Assembly: GCA_964425645.1 (NCBI GenBank)
Contig: CAYRNC010000001.1
Span: forward strand, 5,459-69,458
From: CAYRNC01 sp964425645
GTDB taxonomy: Bacteria; Bacillota; Clostridia; Peptostreptococcales; Anaerovoracaceae
DNA length: 64,000 bases
Reading direction: 5' to 3'
Part shown: positions 43,707 through 52,624 of the stretch, piece by piece
How positions within the stretch are numbered: position 1 is the stretch's first letter
How the letters are laid out: each line of letters begins with the position of its first letter
The notes under the pieces: model-generated
The model's database searches: none
What the model was told of the DNA's origin: nothing
The model's input: the letters and a program-made list of their open reading frames with translations, nothing else
Made by a program: the position numbers and the translations under genes

Positions 43707-45230
43707 GTGGTTATAGTCTTTGCAGCCTTATCCTTCGGGCTTTTGATTGGATATATATTGAGGAAGACCATAGGTGAGCGGGTTATCGGAAGTGCTGAAC
43801 AAATGGCAAAAAATCTGATCCTCGATGCGGAGAATAAATCAGAAACCATAAAGAAGGAGATTACCATTGAAGCTAAAGAAGAGGCGCACAAAGTGCGCAG
43901 CGAAGTTGAAAGAGAGATTAGGGAAAGAAGATCAGATATCACAAAATCGGAGCGTCGGCTGATACAAAAAGAGGAGACTATTGACCGTAAGATAGAGAAT
44001 CTGGAGAGACGAGAAGAGAATCTGATCAAAAAAGAAGGTAAACTAGAAAAGAAAGAAAATGAGCTTGACAGTTTTATTGCCAAACAGATTGAGGAGCTTG
44101 AAAAAATATCAGGCTTCAGTGTAGAAGAAGCTAAACAACTTTTACTGACGAACGTGGAAAAAGAAATACGGTATGAAGCATCTGTTATGATCAGGGATAT
44201 CGAAGCTAAGGCAAAGGAGGAAGGAGATAAAAAAGCAAAAGAGATCATAGTCGGGGCCATACAGCGCTGTGCTGCAGATCATGTGACAGAGAGCACGGTA
44301 TCGGTGGTACCCCTTCCCAGCGACGATATGAAGGGGAGGATCATAGGGCGTGAGGGCAGAAACATCAGGGCTATAGAAACGCTTACGGGTGTTGACCTTA
44401 TCATCGACGACACACCTGAGGCTGTCATCTTATCCGGTTTTGACCCCGTTCGGAGGGAAATAGCCAGGTTGGCGCTTGAGAGGCTCATAGTGGACGGCCG
44501 TATTCACCCGGCAAGAATAGAGGATATGGTGGATAAAGCAGAAAAAGAGGTGAGTGGCATCATAAAGGAGGAAGGGGAGCAGGCAACATTTGAAATCGGC
44601 ATACATAACCTTCATCCGGAATTGATAAAGCTTTTAGGAAGGTTAAAGTATCGGACGAGTTACGGACAAAATGTATTGAAACACTCTATAGAGGTTGCCC
44701 ATCTGGCGGGTCTTATGGCCGGAGAGTTGGGTCTTGATGTGAAGCTTGCCAAAAGGGCAGGCCTTCTTCATGACATAGGTAAGGCCCTCGATCATGAAGT
44801 AGAAGGAACTCATGTGGACATCGGTATGGATGTACTGAAAAAGTACAAAGAATCAGAGGCGGTAATTAACGGCATGGCGGCCCATCACGGTGATTATGAT
44901 GCAAAGAGCTTTGAAGCCGTTCTTATTACGGCTGCAGATGCCTTGTCGGCAGCGAGACCGGGTGCCAGAAGAGAGACGTTGGAGACTTATATTAAAAGGC
45001 TTCAAACTCTGGAAGATATAGCAAATACAACTCAAGGTGTGGAGAAATCCTTTGCGATTCAGGCAGGGCGTGAGATCCGTATACTTGCTAAGCCGGCGGA
45101 AATGAATGACGAGGAAATCGTTTTCCTGGCGAGGGAAATAAGCAAGAAAATTGAAAGCGAGCTCGAATATCCGGGGCAAATCAAAGTAAATGTTATCCGG
45201 GAAACGCGGGCAATTGAATACGCTAAATGA
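43707..45230 (+). CDS. rny: Ribonuclease Y
   Basis: Membrane-anchored endoribonuclease starting mRNA decay. 507 residues from GTG 43707: N-terminal membrane helix, a long coiled coil (about 30-150), a KH domain ([23 protein letters not shown]), and an HD domain ([23 protein letters not shown]). The start is unusual. The only strong ribosome binding site, AAGGAGG at 43673-43679, is 27 bases before GTG 43707. In-frame codons at good distance are ATT 43683 and ATA 43689, which would add [12 protein letters not shown] residues. TTG 43684 is out of frame and stops at once. A non-canonical start is therefore possible. Confidence 0.93.
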   Translation: MVIVFAALSFGLLIGYILRKTIGERVIGSAEQMAKNLILDAENKSETIKKEITIEAKEEAHKVRSEVEREIRERRSDITKSERRLIQKEETIDRKIENLERREENLIKKEGKLEKKENELDSFIAKQIEELEKISGFSVEEAKQLLLTNVEKEIRYEASVMIRDIEAKAKEEGDKKAKEIIVGAIQRCAADHVTESTVSVVPLPSDDMKGRIIGREGRNIRAIETLTGVDLIIDDTPEAVILSGFDPVRREIARLALERLIVDGRIHPARIEDMVDKAEKEVSGIIKEEGEQATFEIGIHNLHPELIKLLGRLKYRTSYGQNVLKHSIEVAHLAGLMAGELGLDVKLAKRAGLLHDIGKALDHEVEGTHVDIGMDVLKKYKESEAVINGMAAHHGDYDAKSFEAVLITAADALSAARPGARRETLETYIKRLQTLEDIANTTQGVEKSFAIQAGREIRILAKPAEMNDEEIVFLAREISKKIESELEYPGQIKVNVIRETRAIEYAK

Positions 45231-45234
45231 GTTT

Positions 45235-45257
45235 AAGCTGCCGCAAGGCAGCTTTTG
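45235..45257 (+). terminator. Intrinsic terminator after rny
   Basis: AAGCTGCC and GGCAGCTT pair around a GCAA tetraloop and run into TTTT. It leaves only 17 bases to the next gene, so readthrough is possible. Confidence 0.7.
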
Positions 45258-45270
45258 AATAAATAGAGAT

Positions 45271-45927
45271 ATGGAATATAATACTGTTATTTTTGATTTA
45301 GACGGGACCCTTTTAGATACCCTTGATGATTTGCATGACAGCGTTAACATCACCCTTGAGGTTATGGGTTTTTCCGGACGCAGCAGAGAAGAAATACGAA
45401 GCTTTGTGGGGGAGGGCTATATTTTGCTTCTGGCAAGGGCCCTTCCCGATGGGATCGATAGTTCTGTCCTCGGGCGCAGCGTAGAACTGTTTAAGAGTTA
45501 TTATTCTTCAAATCTAAGAAATAAGACAAAGCCTTACAAAGGCATTCCTGAATTGCTTAAAAAGCTTAAAAAAGATGGAATTAAGATCGGTGTGGTATCC
45601 AATAAGGCGGATGATGCCGTCAAGGAAAGCTGCCGACAATTTTTTGGAGAAAATATAGACTATGCACTTGGCGCCAATTCATTTAACCGCCTTAAACCGG
45701 AAGCGGACAATGTATTTATGATAATGAGCATTCTTGAAGCAGATCCGAAACACACTGTATATGTGGGCGATTCCGACATAGATGTTAAAACCGCAAGAAA
45801 TGCGGGTCTTACATTTGTGGGGGTGGACTGGGGCTTCCGTTCCCCGCAGATGCTTAAACAAGAGGGAGCGAATTGTGTAATCGGCAGTCCCTCACAGATA
45901 TTGGATATTGTGCAAAAAGGAATTTAA
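45271..45927 (+). CDS. HAD-family hydrolase, phosphoglycolate phosphatase-like
   Basis: A 218-residue haloacid dehalogenase phosphatase. Motif I is FDLDGTLLDT (about 8-17, nucleophile D9), motif II VVSNK, motif III the Lys of RLKPEADN, and motif IV YVGDSDIDVKTA. The helical cap and overall length fit Gph/PpaX. Natural substrate could be phosphoglycolate, pyrophosphate or another small phosphate. Start ATG 45271 follows a weak GAGAT site. Confidence 0.87.
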   Translation: MEYNTVIFDLDGTLLDTLDDLHDSVNITLEVMGFSGRSREEIRSFVGEGYILLLARALPDGIDSSVLGRSVELFKSYYSSNLRNKTKPYKGIPELLKKLKKDGIKIGVVSNKADDAVKESCRQFFGENIDYALGANSFNRLKPEADNVFMIMSILEADPKHTVYVGDSDIDVKTARNAGLTFVGVDWGFRSPQMLKQEGANCVIGSPSQILDIVQKGI

Positions 45928-45948
45928 GAAAGTCAAAGGAGACCGATA

Positions 45949-47394
45949 ATGTATTTTGATGAAGGGATCTGGCTTGCAGGCGGGAAAGACCGGATCTGCC
46001 TGCCCCCTGAAACAGCTGGTCGACACGGCTTCATTGCGGGTACATCCGGAACGGGGAAAACTTATACCCAAAAAGTGCTGGCGGAAGCATTCAGTGAGAT
46101 GGGGATACCTGTTTTTCTTTCTGATATGAAGGGGGATTTATCGGGACTTGCGATGGCAGGTCAAGAAAACAGCGATATCAAAAAAAGAATAGAACATCTG
46201 CAAATCAGGGAATTTCACTACATGGACTATCCGGTAAGATTTTGGGATATTCGCGGAGAAAGGGGGCATCCTGTCAGGGCCACTGTTTCAGAAATGGGGC
46301 CCATGATGCTGTCGGGCCTCTTGGGGCTTAACGAGATTCAGATGGGAGTCCTTAATCTTATATTTCGCATTGCGGATGATAAAGGGCTGCTTCTAATCGA
46401 TGTAAAAGATTTGAGGGCAATGATACAGCATGTAGCGGATCATGCGGCTGACTTCAGATTATCTTATGGAGGCATACCGACAAAAAGCATTGGGGCCATA
46501 TTGCGTAAGCTTACATGCTTAGAGGGCCGGGGATCAACATCATTTTTCGGGGAACCTTCACTTGACGTAAATGATTTTCTTAAATCTGACGAGAACGGCA
46601 GAGGTTATATCAATATTTTGGACAGTGTGGAACTCGTTTATGAGCCTGCACTGTATTCCGCTTTCGTGCTGTTTTTGCTGTCACGGATTTATGAAGCCCT
46701 GCCTGAATATAATGATTGCGGTAAGCCCCGCATAATATTTTTTATTGATCAGGTTCATTTGTTGCTTGATGAGGCATCTAAGATCATGTTAAAAAATATC
46801 GGGCAGCTGATGCGCTTGATTTCTGCAAGGGGAGCAGGGATCTATTTCATAACGGATAATCCGGGCCGGCTTCCGTATGATATATTGGATTTGTTGGAGA
46901 ATAAGATACAACATGCGTTAAATGCGGTATCTCCGGCACAAAAAAGACTATTGAGAAGTGCGGCAGATCTTTTTCCCGCAAGCGAGGATACAGATATTGA
47001 AAAGGCAATATGCGAGTTGGATATCGGTGAAGCGTTGTTTTCGCTCGCTGATACTGAAGGCAGACCGGGCAATACAAAAAGAGCACTCGTTTTACCGCCT
47101 CAAAGCAAGGCGGGGGGAATCGATGACAAGGTTAGAAAACAAATCATCGGTTCATCCTCACTAAATGGAAAATATGACAAATGTTTTGATCGGGAATCCG
47201 CATATGAAATTTTAGCAATTCGGGAAAGGCAGCCGTACTTAAAAGCCGAAAGACAAGTGCGGGAGGAAGGCGTTAAGAGGCGCAGCGCCAGGCAAAGCCC
47301 GCTGGAGAAGGCGACATCAGCCGCACTTAACGCCATAGGAAGGGAGATCGGCAGAACCCTCGTAAGGGGTATTTTAGGATCATTAAGAAGATAG
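45949..47394 (+). CDS. HerA-like ATPase of the DUF853/YjgR family, altered Walker B
   Basis: A 481-residue P-loop ATPase of the HerA/FtsK superfamily. Walker A is GTSGTGKT (31-38), followed by DMKGDLSGLA and a typical ARATVSEMGP-like block (VRATVSEMGPMMLS). Walker B reads IIFFIDQVHLL: D267 is kept, but the catalytic Glu is Gln268 (CAG at 46750). The next conserved FxTQNP is ITDNP. In most relatives the box is FDEAH. ATP turnover is thus doubtful although nucleotide binding looks intact. Family function is unknown. Between a HAD phosphatase and a NifS-like gene. Confidence 0.85.
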   Translation: MYFDEGIWLAGGKDRICLPPETAGRHGFIAGTSGTGKTYTQKVLAEAFSEMGIPVFLSDMKGDLSGLAMAGQENSDIKKRIEHLQIREFHYMDYPVRFWDIRGERGHPVRATVSEMGPMMLSGLLGLNEIQMGVLNLIFRIADDKGLLLIDVKDLRAMIQHVADHAADFRLSYGGIPTKSIGAILRKLTCLEGRGSTSFFGEPSLDVNDFLKSDENGRGYINILDSVELVYEPALYSAFVLFLLSRIYEALPEYNDCGKPRIIFFIDQVHLLLDEASKIMLKNIGQLMRLISARGAGIYFITDNPGRLPYDILDLLENKIQHALNAVSPAQKRLLRSAADLFPASEDTDIEKAICELDIGEALFSLADTEGRPGNTKRALVLPPQSKAGGIDDKVRKQIIGSSSLNGKYDKCFDRESAYEILAIRERQPYLKAERQVREEGVKRRSARQSPLEKATSAALNAIGREIGRTLVRGILGSLRR

Positions 47395-47406
47395 GTGACG
47401 TTCAAT

Positions 47407-48585
47407 ATGAAAGTTTATTTAGATAACAGTGCGACTACGAGACAATACGATGAAGTGACAGATATGATGGTTTTGATGGCGAATGAGATATACGGCAATC
47501 CCTCTTCTCTTCATCGCATGGGGATGGAAGCGGAAATCGCCGTAAATGAGGCAAGGAATAAATTATCGCTTGCCCTCGGTGCATCGGAAAAGGAAGTATA
47601 TTTTACGGGCAGCGGTACGGAAGCGGATAATACGGCCTTATTTGGCGTCGCCACGGCAAGAAAAAACAGAGGAAAGCGTATTATAACTGCAAAAACGGAG
47701 CATAAGGCAGTTCTATCCGCCTGTGCCAGATTGGAGCAAGACGGTTTTATCGTTGAATATATCGGTGTAGACAGGTTCGGTTGCGTGGATCCTGTGGAAC
47801 TTTATCAAAGGCTGGATAAAGACGTTATTATGGTTTCATTGATGTGGGTAAACAACGAATTAGGGACTGTAGCTCCTATAGAGGCTATAGGGGAAAAAGT
47901 AAAGGCTTTTGGGGATATTATTCTGCATTCCGATGGAATTCAAGCCTTCGGGAAATTGCCTTTTGGAATGGAACATTCTTCTGTAGATTTGCTTACTGTA
48001 AGCGGACATAAAGTACACGGCCCTAAGGGAGTAGGTGCGATATATGTTCGTAAGGGTCTTAAAATTGAACCCTACTTGCTGGGGGGAGGACAGGAAAAAG
48101 GCCTTCGGTCGGGAACTGAAAATACACCCGGGATAGCGGGTTTTGGTGTGGCGGCGGAAAAACTGCACAACAGCTTTGAACACAGGTTCGCTATAATGAA
48201 ATCAGTCAGAAAATACCTTTTGGATGGGATAATTGAGGAAATTGACGATGTAAGAATAAACAGCCCTATGGCTGTTTATGGGGAATCCGAAGGGCAGGGA
48301 CCATGCTCAAGTCCTGCAATTCTGAATGTGAGCTTTTTCGGATGCCGTGGTGAAGTGCTTCTCCGTTTTTTAGAGAAACAAGGTGTTTTTATTTCTACCG
48401 GATCCGCCTGTTCCTCTAAAAAAAAGGGAAACCATGTTCTTGCCGCTTTGGGTCTTTCTTCGGAAGATGCCGTACGATTCAGCTTTAGCGAGTTTAATAC
48501 GATAGAAGAGATGGATTATGTCCTGCAAGTATTGAAAAGGACGGTGGCAGATATGCGCAGATTAATAAGAGGTCGACAGAATTGA
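47407..48585 (+). CDS. Cysteine desulfurase (NifS/IscS-like)
   Basis: PLP enzyme taking sulfur from cysteine, 392 residues. Motifs: YLDNSATTRQ, ATSGTEAD-like GSGTEADN, Schiff-base K202 in VSGHKVHGPKG, RSGTENTPGIAG, and the persulfide C335 in STGSACSSKKKG. ATG 47407 starts the family sequence MKVYLDNSATT; the earlier in-frame codon 47395 adds MTFN. It overlaps thiI (TTGA), the usual pair in Firmicutes: it supplies sulfur to ThiI for 4-thiouridine, rather than to the main Fe-S assembly. Confidence 0.93.
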   Translation: MKVYLDNSATTRQYDEVTDMMVLMANEIYGNPSSLHRMGMEAEIAVNEARNKLSLALGASEKEVYFTGSGTEADNTALFGVATARKNRGKRIITAKTEHKAVLSACARLEQDGFIVEYIGVDRFGCVDPVELYQRLDKDVIMVSLMWVNNELGTVAPIEAIGEKVKAFGDIILHSDGIQAFGKLPFGMEHSSVDLLTVSGHKVHGPKGVGAIYVRKGLKIEPYLLGGGQEKGLRSGTENTPGIAGFGVAAEKLHNSFEHRFAIMKSVRKYLLDGIIEEIDDVRINSPMAVYGESEGQGPCSSPAILNVSFFGCRGEVLLRFLEKQGVFISTGSACSSKKKGNHVLAALGLSSEDAVRFSFSEFNTIEEMDYVLQVLKRTVADMRRLIRGRQN

Positions 48586-49769
48586 ACGAGGATAAATTGA
48601 ATCATAAAAGCTATATGGTAAGATACGGAGAAGTGGCTTTAAAAGGCTCCAATAAGCCCTATTTTGAACGTCTTCTAATGAACCGCATCAGAAAAAAGAT
48701 GAAAGGGCTGAAGGATGTCAGAATAAGCAGGGAGGAAGGTCTATTGATAGTAAGGACGCCGGAAGAGGTGTCGGAATACGAAGTGATTCGTGAAATAGGC
48801 AAAGTATTCGGTGTGGATTCCATAAGTCCTGCAAAAGAGGTTCCTACGGATTTAGAGGTGATAGGAAATACAGCCTTGGAAATGCTGAGGACGAAGATTT
48901 GCGGTAACGGGGTTTCTTCTTTTAAGGTAGAGGTTAAACGTTCGGATAAAAGTTTTCCAATTACATCTCCCGAAATTGCAAGTATTATCGGTGCAAAGAT
49001 CCTCAAAGAAAGCGAAGGAATAAGGGTAGATGTTCACAATCCTGACTGCCGTGTTTATATTCACGTGCGCAGGGGGCGAAGCTTTGTGTTTCTTAAAAAA
49101 ATACCGGCATTTGGCGGTTTGCCTCTGGGCAGCAACGGAAGGGGTTTGGTCTTGCTTTCAGGGGGTATAGACAGCCCGGTAGCTGGATTTATGATGGCGA
49201 GAAGGGGCATGCAAATTGAGGCGGTACATTTCCATTCCTATCCCTACACGAGTGAACGTGCTTTTCAAAAAGTGCTTGATCTTTCGAAAACTCTGTCTGT
49301 TTATTGCGGGGACATAAGGATTCACAGTGTGAACATTCTGCCGATACAGGAAGAAATCGTTAAAAAATGCCCTGAGGATGAAATTACTGTGTTGATCAGA
49401 CGCTTTATGATGAAGATATCGGAGCGGATAGCTCAGGAAAAAGAATGCAACATGCTGATTACGGGAGAAAATCTGGGACAAGTGGCAAGTCAGACCGCTT
49501 TTGCCATTGTGGCTATAGATGAAGCGGTCGCAATGCCTGTAATGCGACCCCTGATTGCAATGGACAAATCGGAAATAATAGAAAAGGCCAAAGAAATCGG
49601 TACCTACGAGATTTCCATATTGCCTTACGAGGATTGCTGTACGGTTTTTCTTCCAAAGCATCCGGATACAAAACCGAGGCTTGAAAGAATACTTGCTTCT
49701 GAACGCCTTTTAGACAGCGCTTTTCTGATCGACGCAGCAATGGCTGATATAAAGACAATCACTGTTTGA
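48582..49769 (+). CDS. thiI: tRNA 4-thiouridine synthetase
   Basis: Activates U8 of tRNA and inserts sulfur. 395 residues: N-terminal ferredoxin-like and THUMP domains (RYGEVALKGSNKPYFERLL; DKSFPITSPEIA), then the PP-loop LLSGGIDSPVAGF. The C-terminal rhodanese domain of the E. coli protein is absent, as is normal in Firmicutes. TTG 48582 overlaps the desulfurase stop; GAGG is about 9 bases upstream. Confidence 0.95.
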   Translation: MNEDKLNHKSYMVRYGEVALKGSNKPYFERLLMNRIRKKMKGLKDVRISREEGLLIVRTPEEVSEYEVIREIGKVFGVDSISPAKEVPTDLEVIGNTALEMLRTKICGNGVSSFKVEVKRSDKSFPITSPEIASIIGAKILKESEGIRVDVHNPDCRVYIHVRRGRSFVFLKKIPAFGGLPLGSNGRGLVLLSGGIDSPVAGFMMARRGMQIEAVHFHSYPYTSERAFQKVLDLSKTLSVYCGDIRIHSVNILPIQEEIVKKCPEDEITVLIRRFMMKISERIAQEKECNMLITGENLGQVASQTAFAIVAIDEAVAMPVMRPLIAMDKSEIIEKAKEIGTYEISILPYEDCCTVFLPKHPDTKPRLERILASERLLDSAFLIDAAMADIKTITV

Positions 49770-49854
49770 CAAAAGTAGACAATTTCCCTCTTATTCTCCT
49801 TTGGACAAGCCTGTTTGACCGGTTGTATAATATGGTGGAAGAGGGGGGTTTTTT

Positions 49855-50211
49855 ATGAGCGTCACTTTTGAAATGATTGATGATATTTTAATTGCAATCC
49901 TTTCCGGCGAACTGGACCACCACACCATCAAAGAGATCAGGAAATCTATAGATAGAACCTTCGACACCTTTTATGCCCGGCACCTTATTTTATCTTTCGA
50001 AGAAGTGTCCTTTATGGACAGCTCCGGAGTGGGTCTTGTAATGGGCAGGTTTAACAAGACTAAAGGCAAGCAGGGAAACTTATCGGTAGTGGGGTTAAGT
50101 GAACATGTCGATCGTATATTCGACATGGCAGCAATTTACACCATAGCAAAACGCTATCAGACAGTAGAGGATGCGATTCGTGAAATGAGGAAAGAAAGCG
50201 AGGGAAAATGA
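49855..50211 (+). CDS. spoIIAA: Anti-sigma F factor antagonist SpoIIAA
   Basis: A 118-residue STAS-domain protein that releases sigma F from SpoIIAB in the forespore. The phosphorylation site is in FMDSSGVGLVMGR (S56/S57). The N-terminus lacks a few residues relative to some families but the strand SGELDHHT is standard. First gene of the spoIIA operon, with GAGGGGGG before the ATG. A -10-like TATAAT lies at 49826-49831; in Bacillus this operon uses sigma-H, whose consensus I do not see clearly. Confidence 0.95.
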   Translation: MSVTFEMIDDILIAILSGELDHHTIKEIRKSIDRTFDTFYARHLILSFEEVSFMDSSGVGLVMGRFNKTKGKQGNLSVVGLSEHVDRIFDMAAIYTIAKRYQTVEDAIREMRKESEGK

Positions 50212-50657
50212 CATTGGAAAACATCAGTACAATTAAGGTTGAAATGTGGAATCAATCTGAAAACGAAGCGTTATCCAGAGCCATTGCCGCAGCCTTTGCC
50301 GCTAGAATGGATCCGACAGTGGAAGAGATAACCGAAATAAAAACAGCGGTATCCGAAGCAGTAAGCAATGCGATAATTCACGGATATGAAACCGGAAAAG
50401 AAGGCCTGATTTTTCTTGAGCTTTCATTATCTGATAACGGCAAGCTGATTGTCGCGGTTGAGGATTTTGGTATAGGCATCGATGATATTGAAAAAGCGAG
50501 AGAGCCGCTGTTTACTACAGGCAACGCAAATGAGCGTTCAGGGATGGGCTTTACCGTTATGGAAAGCTTCATGGATAAGGTACTGGTAGAATCCAAACCC
50601 GGTAAGGGGACCCGGGTTACAATGATAAAGGTATTGGACCGGGCGAATGGCATTTAG
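50208..50657 (+). CDS. spoIIAB: Anti-sigma F factor / kinase SpoIIAB
   Basis: A 149-residue GHKL-fold kinase that holds sigma F and phosphorylates SpoIIAA. N box VSEAVSNAIIHGY, G1 VEDFGIGI, and G2 ERSGMGFTVM are present. Overlaps both neighbours (ATGA with spoIIAA; 11 bases with sigF), so the three are made in fixed ratio. Confidence 0.96.
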   Translation: MTLENISTIKVEMWNQSENEALSRAIAAAFAARMDPTVEEITEIKTAVSEAVSNAIIHGYETGKEGLIFLELSLSDNGKLIVAVEDFGIGIDDIEKAREPLFTTGNANERSGMGFTVMESFMDKVLVESKPGKGTRVTMIKVLDRANGI

Positions 50658-51378
50658 CTACATACCCTGCAGCAAAGAAGATACCTATGAACTTATAAAG
50701 CAGGCGCAATCCGGAAATAAGATGGCCAGGGAGCAGCTTGTAATGCAAAACACGGGGCTTGTAAAAAGCATCGCTTTAAGGTTTATCGGAACCGATCATG
50801 AATTTGATGATCTGCTGCAGATAGGTTATATAGGGCTCCTGAAAGCGGTGGATCGCTTCGAGATTGAATACGGTGTCATGTTTTCCACATATGCAGTTCC
50901 GATGATACTTGGTGAAATTAAACGCTATCTTCGAGATGACGGCAGAATAAAGGTCGGAAGGCAGATCAAGCAGGAAGTTCGCAATATGAAGCGTGTCCAG
51001 GAAGATTTTTGCCATGCTCACGGCAGGTCCCCAAAGATGAGCGAGCTGGCAAAGCAAATGGAAATCAGCGTGGAGGATCTTATTGTTTTGCTTGAGGCAA
51101 GCGATGCCATGGGGAGCCTTGAAAGCTTGGATGATCCCTTGCAAAAGGAAGTTTTGAATAAGACAGTTTATAAGGAAGCGGAAGATCATCAAATAGATAT
51201 GATCCGACTCAAGGGTGCTATCGGCAAGCTTTCGGGAAAAGAGCGGAAGATTATCGTTCTCCGCTATTTTAAAGATATGACTCAGCAGCAAATTGCTGAT
51301 TGCTTAGGAATTTCTCAGGTGCAAGTATCCCGCATCGAAAAAAGGGTGCTTGCAAATTTGAAAAAACAGCTTGAATAA
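50647..51378 (+). CDS. sigF: Sporulation sigma factor SigF
   Basis: First forespore sigma factor, 243 residues. Region 2: LVMQNTGLVKSIALRF, DLLQIGYIGLLKAVDRF, FSTYAVPMILGEIKRYLRDD. Region 3: MKRVQEDFCHAHGRSPKMSELA. Region 4: LSGKERKIIVLRYFKDMTQQQIADCLGISQVQVSRIEK. It is followed two bases later by the end of a convergent gene instead of directly by spoVA, as often seen in other Clostridia. Confidence 0.96.
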   Translation: MAFSYIPCSKEDTYELIKQAQSGNKMAREQLVMQNTGLVKSIALRFIGTDHEFDDLLQIGYIGLLKAVDRFEIEYGVMFSTYAVPMILGEIKRYLRDDGRIKVGRQIKQEVRNMKRVQEDFCHAHGRSPKMSELAKQMEISVEDLIVLLEASDAMGSLESLDDPLQKEVLNKTVYKEAEDHQIDMIRLKGAIGKLSGKERKIIVLRYFKDMTQQQIADCLGISQVQVSRIEKRVLANLKKQLE

Positions 51379-51380
51379 TG

Positions 51381-52004
51381 TCAATATAATACTTCCATTC
51401 GGTTCCATTGGTCAGAATCGCGATTCCATTTAGGGAATTTTAATATTTCGGGTGCAGGATAATCGATGCCCAATATGCCTACAACTACATTATCACTATC
51501 ATATACAGGTGCAAAAGCTGACCATACGGGATCGCCCTGATCGTTATTTTTCGCTGACAAGGCGGCTATCGGCAGTCCATCCTGTGCCGCCAGGAATTGT
51601 CCTTCGATTTCATATTGGGTCATCCACGGATCGGGGTTCTTTGAACCGTCAACAGTGATCTCAAAATAATCATCTTCCGGGTTCCGATCGGTTAGAACGT
51701 AAACGCGGTGTGCGCCGCTTTCTGCCCGGAATTGATCCAAGGTGGCTTTAAGGTCCGGGTATCTTTCATAATCTTGGCCTTTACCGGACTTCAGGCATGA
51801 AGAGTAAATATCTGCCCATTCTCCGTTTAGCTGTAATGCATAGTTCGCAGCGAACTCCGTGGTTTTGTCCATGATTTCGTGCACTCCATTCGGCATATCC
51901 AAGTCAACATCCCCTTCTGTGATGTCTCCATCAAAATTGCAGCCTGTTGAAAATGCAATTATTAATATAAGGCACAGCAATGCCCGTCTTACTTTTTTGT
52001 TCAT
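51381..52004 (-). CDS. Lipoprotein with Cache-like sensor domain
   Basis: A 207-residue secreted lipoprotein: signal sequence (about 1-18) with lipobox STGC, an acidic linker, then a domain resembling an extracellular Cache/PDC sensor: LRAESGAHRVYVLTD-like FRAESGAHRVYVLTDR, DPWMTQYEIEG, and WSAFAPVYDSDNVVVGILGIDY. There is no kinase, chemoreceptor or GGDEF part, so a signal partner must be separate. GGAGG lies 6 bases before the ATG (52004). It sits convergent to sigF and divergent from spoVAC. Not a known sporulation protein to me. Confidence 0.7.
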   Translation of the reverse strand: MNKKVRRALLCLILIIAFSTGCNFDGDITEGDVDLDMPNGVHEIMDKTTEFAANYALQLNGEWADIYSSCLKSGKGQDYERYPDLKATLDQFRAESGAHRVYVLTDRNPEDDYFEITVDGSKNPDPWMTQYEIEGQFLAAQDGLPIAALSAKNNDQGDPVWSAFAPVYDSDNVVVGILGIDYPAPEILKFPKWNRDSDQWNRMEVLY

Positions 52005-52056
52005 TTGATTCCTCCATTCAAGCATAAAGGCAAAACCCGCTATCGATATACAAACC

Positions 52057-52065
52057 ATTATATCA
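52057..52065 (-). promoter_or_regulatory. Extended -10 promoter of the Cache lipoprotein
   Basis: TGATATAAT on the minus strand (TATAAT at 52062-52057), about 53 bases before the start codon. No good -35, consistent with an extended -10 promoter. Confidence 0.45.
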
Positions 52066-52155
52066 TCTTTTAACATTTCTTTTTTGTTCGATTAGCCTTA
52101 TTATTTTTTTTGTTTCGGCAAGAATAAACCTATAATAAAAAATCCGGAGGAGGAT

Positions 52156-52602
52156 ATGCCGAAAAAACAGCAGACCAAGGCCTACCAAAGTTACGTCAAA
52201 CGTTTCACTCCGCGCCCACGATATATATGGAACGGTATAAAGGCATTCTTTATAGGAGGGGCTCTTTGTACGTCGGCCTTATATGTTCAAAATGTATTTG
52301 AAGAGCAGGGCATGGGGAAGACAGATGCTGCCACAGCAGTAACAGTGCTGCTCATTTGTACTGCCCAGCTTTTAACAGGATTAGGATGGTTTGATACTAT
52401 TGCAAAATTTGCAGGCGCCGGTGTGATAGTGCCTATCACCGGATTTGCAAACTCCATGGTCGCCCCTGCAATGGAGTTTAAAAAAGAAGGCCCGGTTTTG
52501 GGGGCGGGTGCAAAGCTGTTTACTTTGGCGGGGCCCGTATTGGTTCTTGGAATTGCGGGATCGGTAGTTGTAGGTATTTTATCGTGGCTATTGGGAAAAT
52601 AG
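52156..52602 (+). CDS. spoVAC: Stage V sporulation protein AC
   Basis: A 148-residue membrane protein of the spore dipicolinate channel. After a basic N-terminus (RFTPRPRYIWNGIKAFFIGG) come four membrane segments with GLGWFDTIAKFAGAGVIVPITGFANSM, the SpoVAC/AE hallmark. Expected forespore (sigma G) expression; the 151 bases upstream are AT-rich, and I cannot fix a sigma-G promoter. GGAGGAGG precedes the ATG. Confidence 0.95.
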   Translation: MPKKQQTKAYQSYVKRFTPRPRYIWNGIKAFFIGGALCTSALYVQNVFEEQGMGKTDAATAVTVLLICTAQLLTGLGWFDTIAKFAGAGVIVPITGFANSMVAPAMEFKKEGPVLGAGAKLFTLAGPVLVLGIAGSVVVGILSWLLGK

Positions 52603-52624
52603 AAACTTATGGGGGAAGAGCGGT

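Noticed and set aside
43625..44260. Serine-rich 211-codon open frame on the minus strand
   Set aside because: It is the complement of the Lys/Glu-rich coiled coil of RNase Y, which always gives long Ser-rich shadows.
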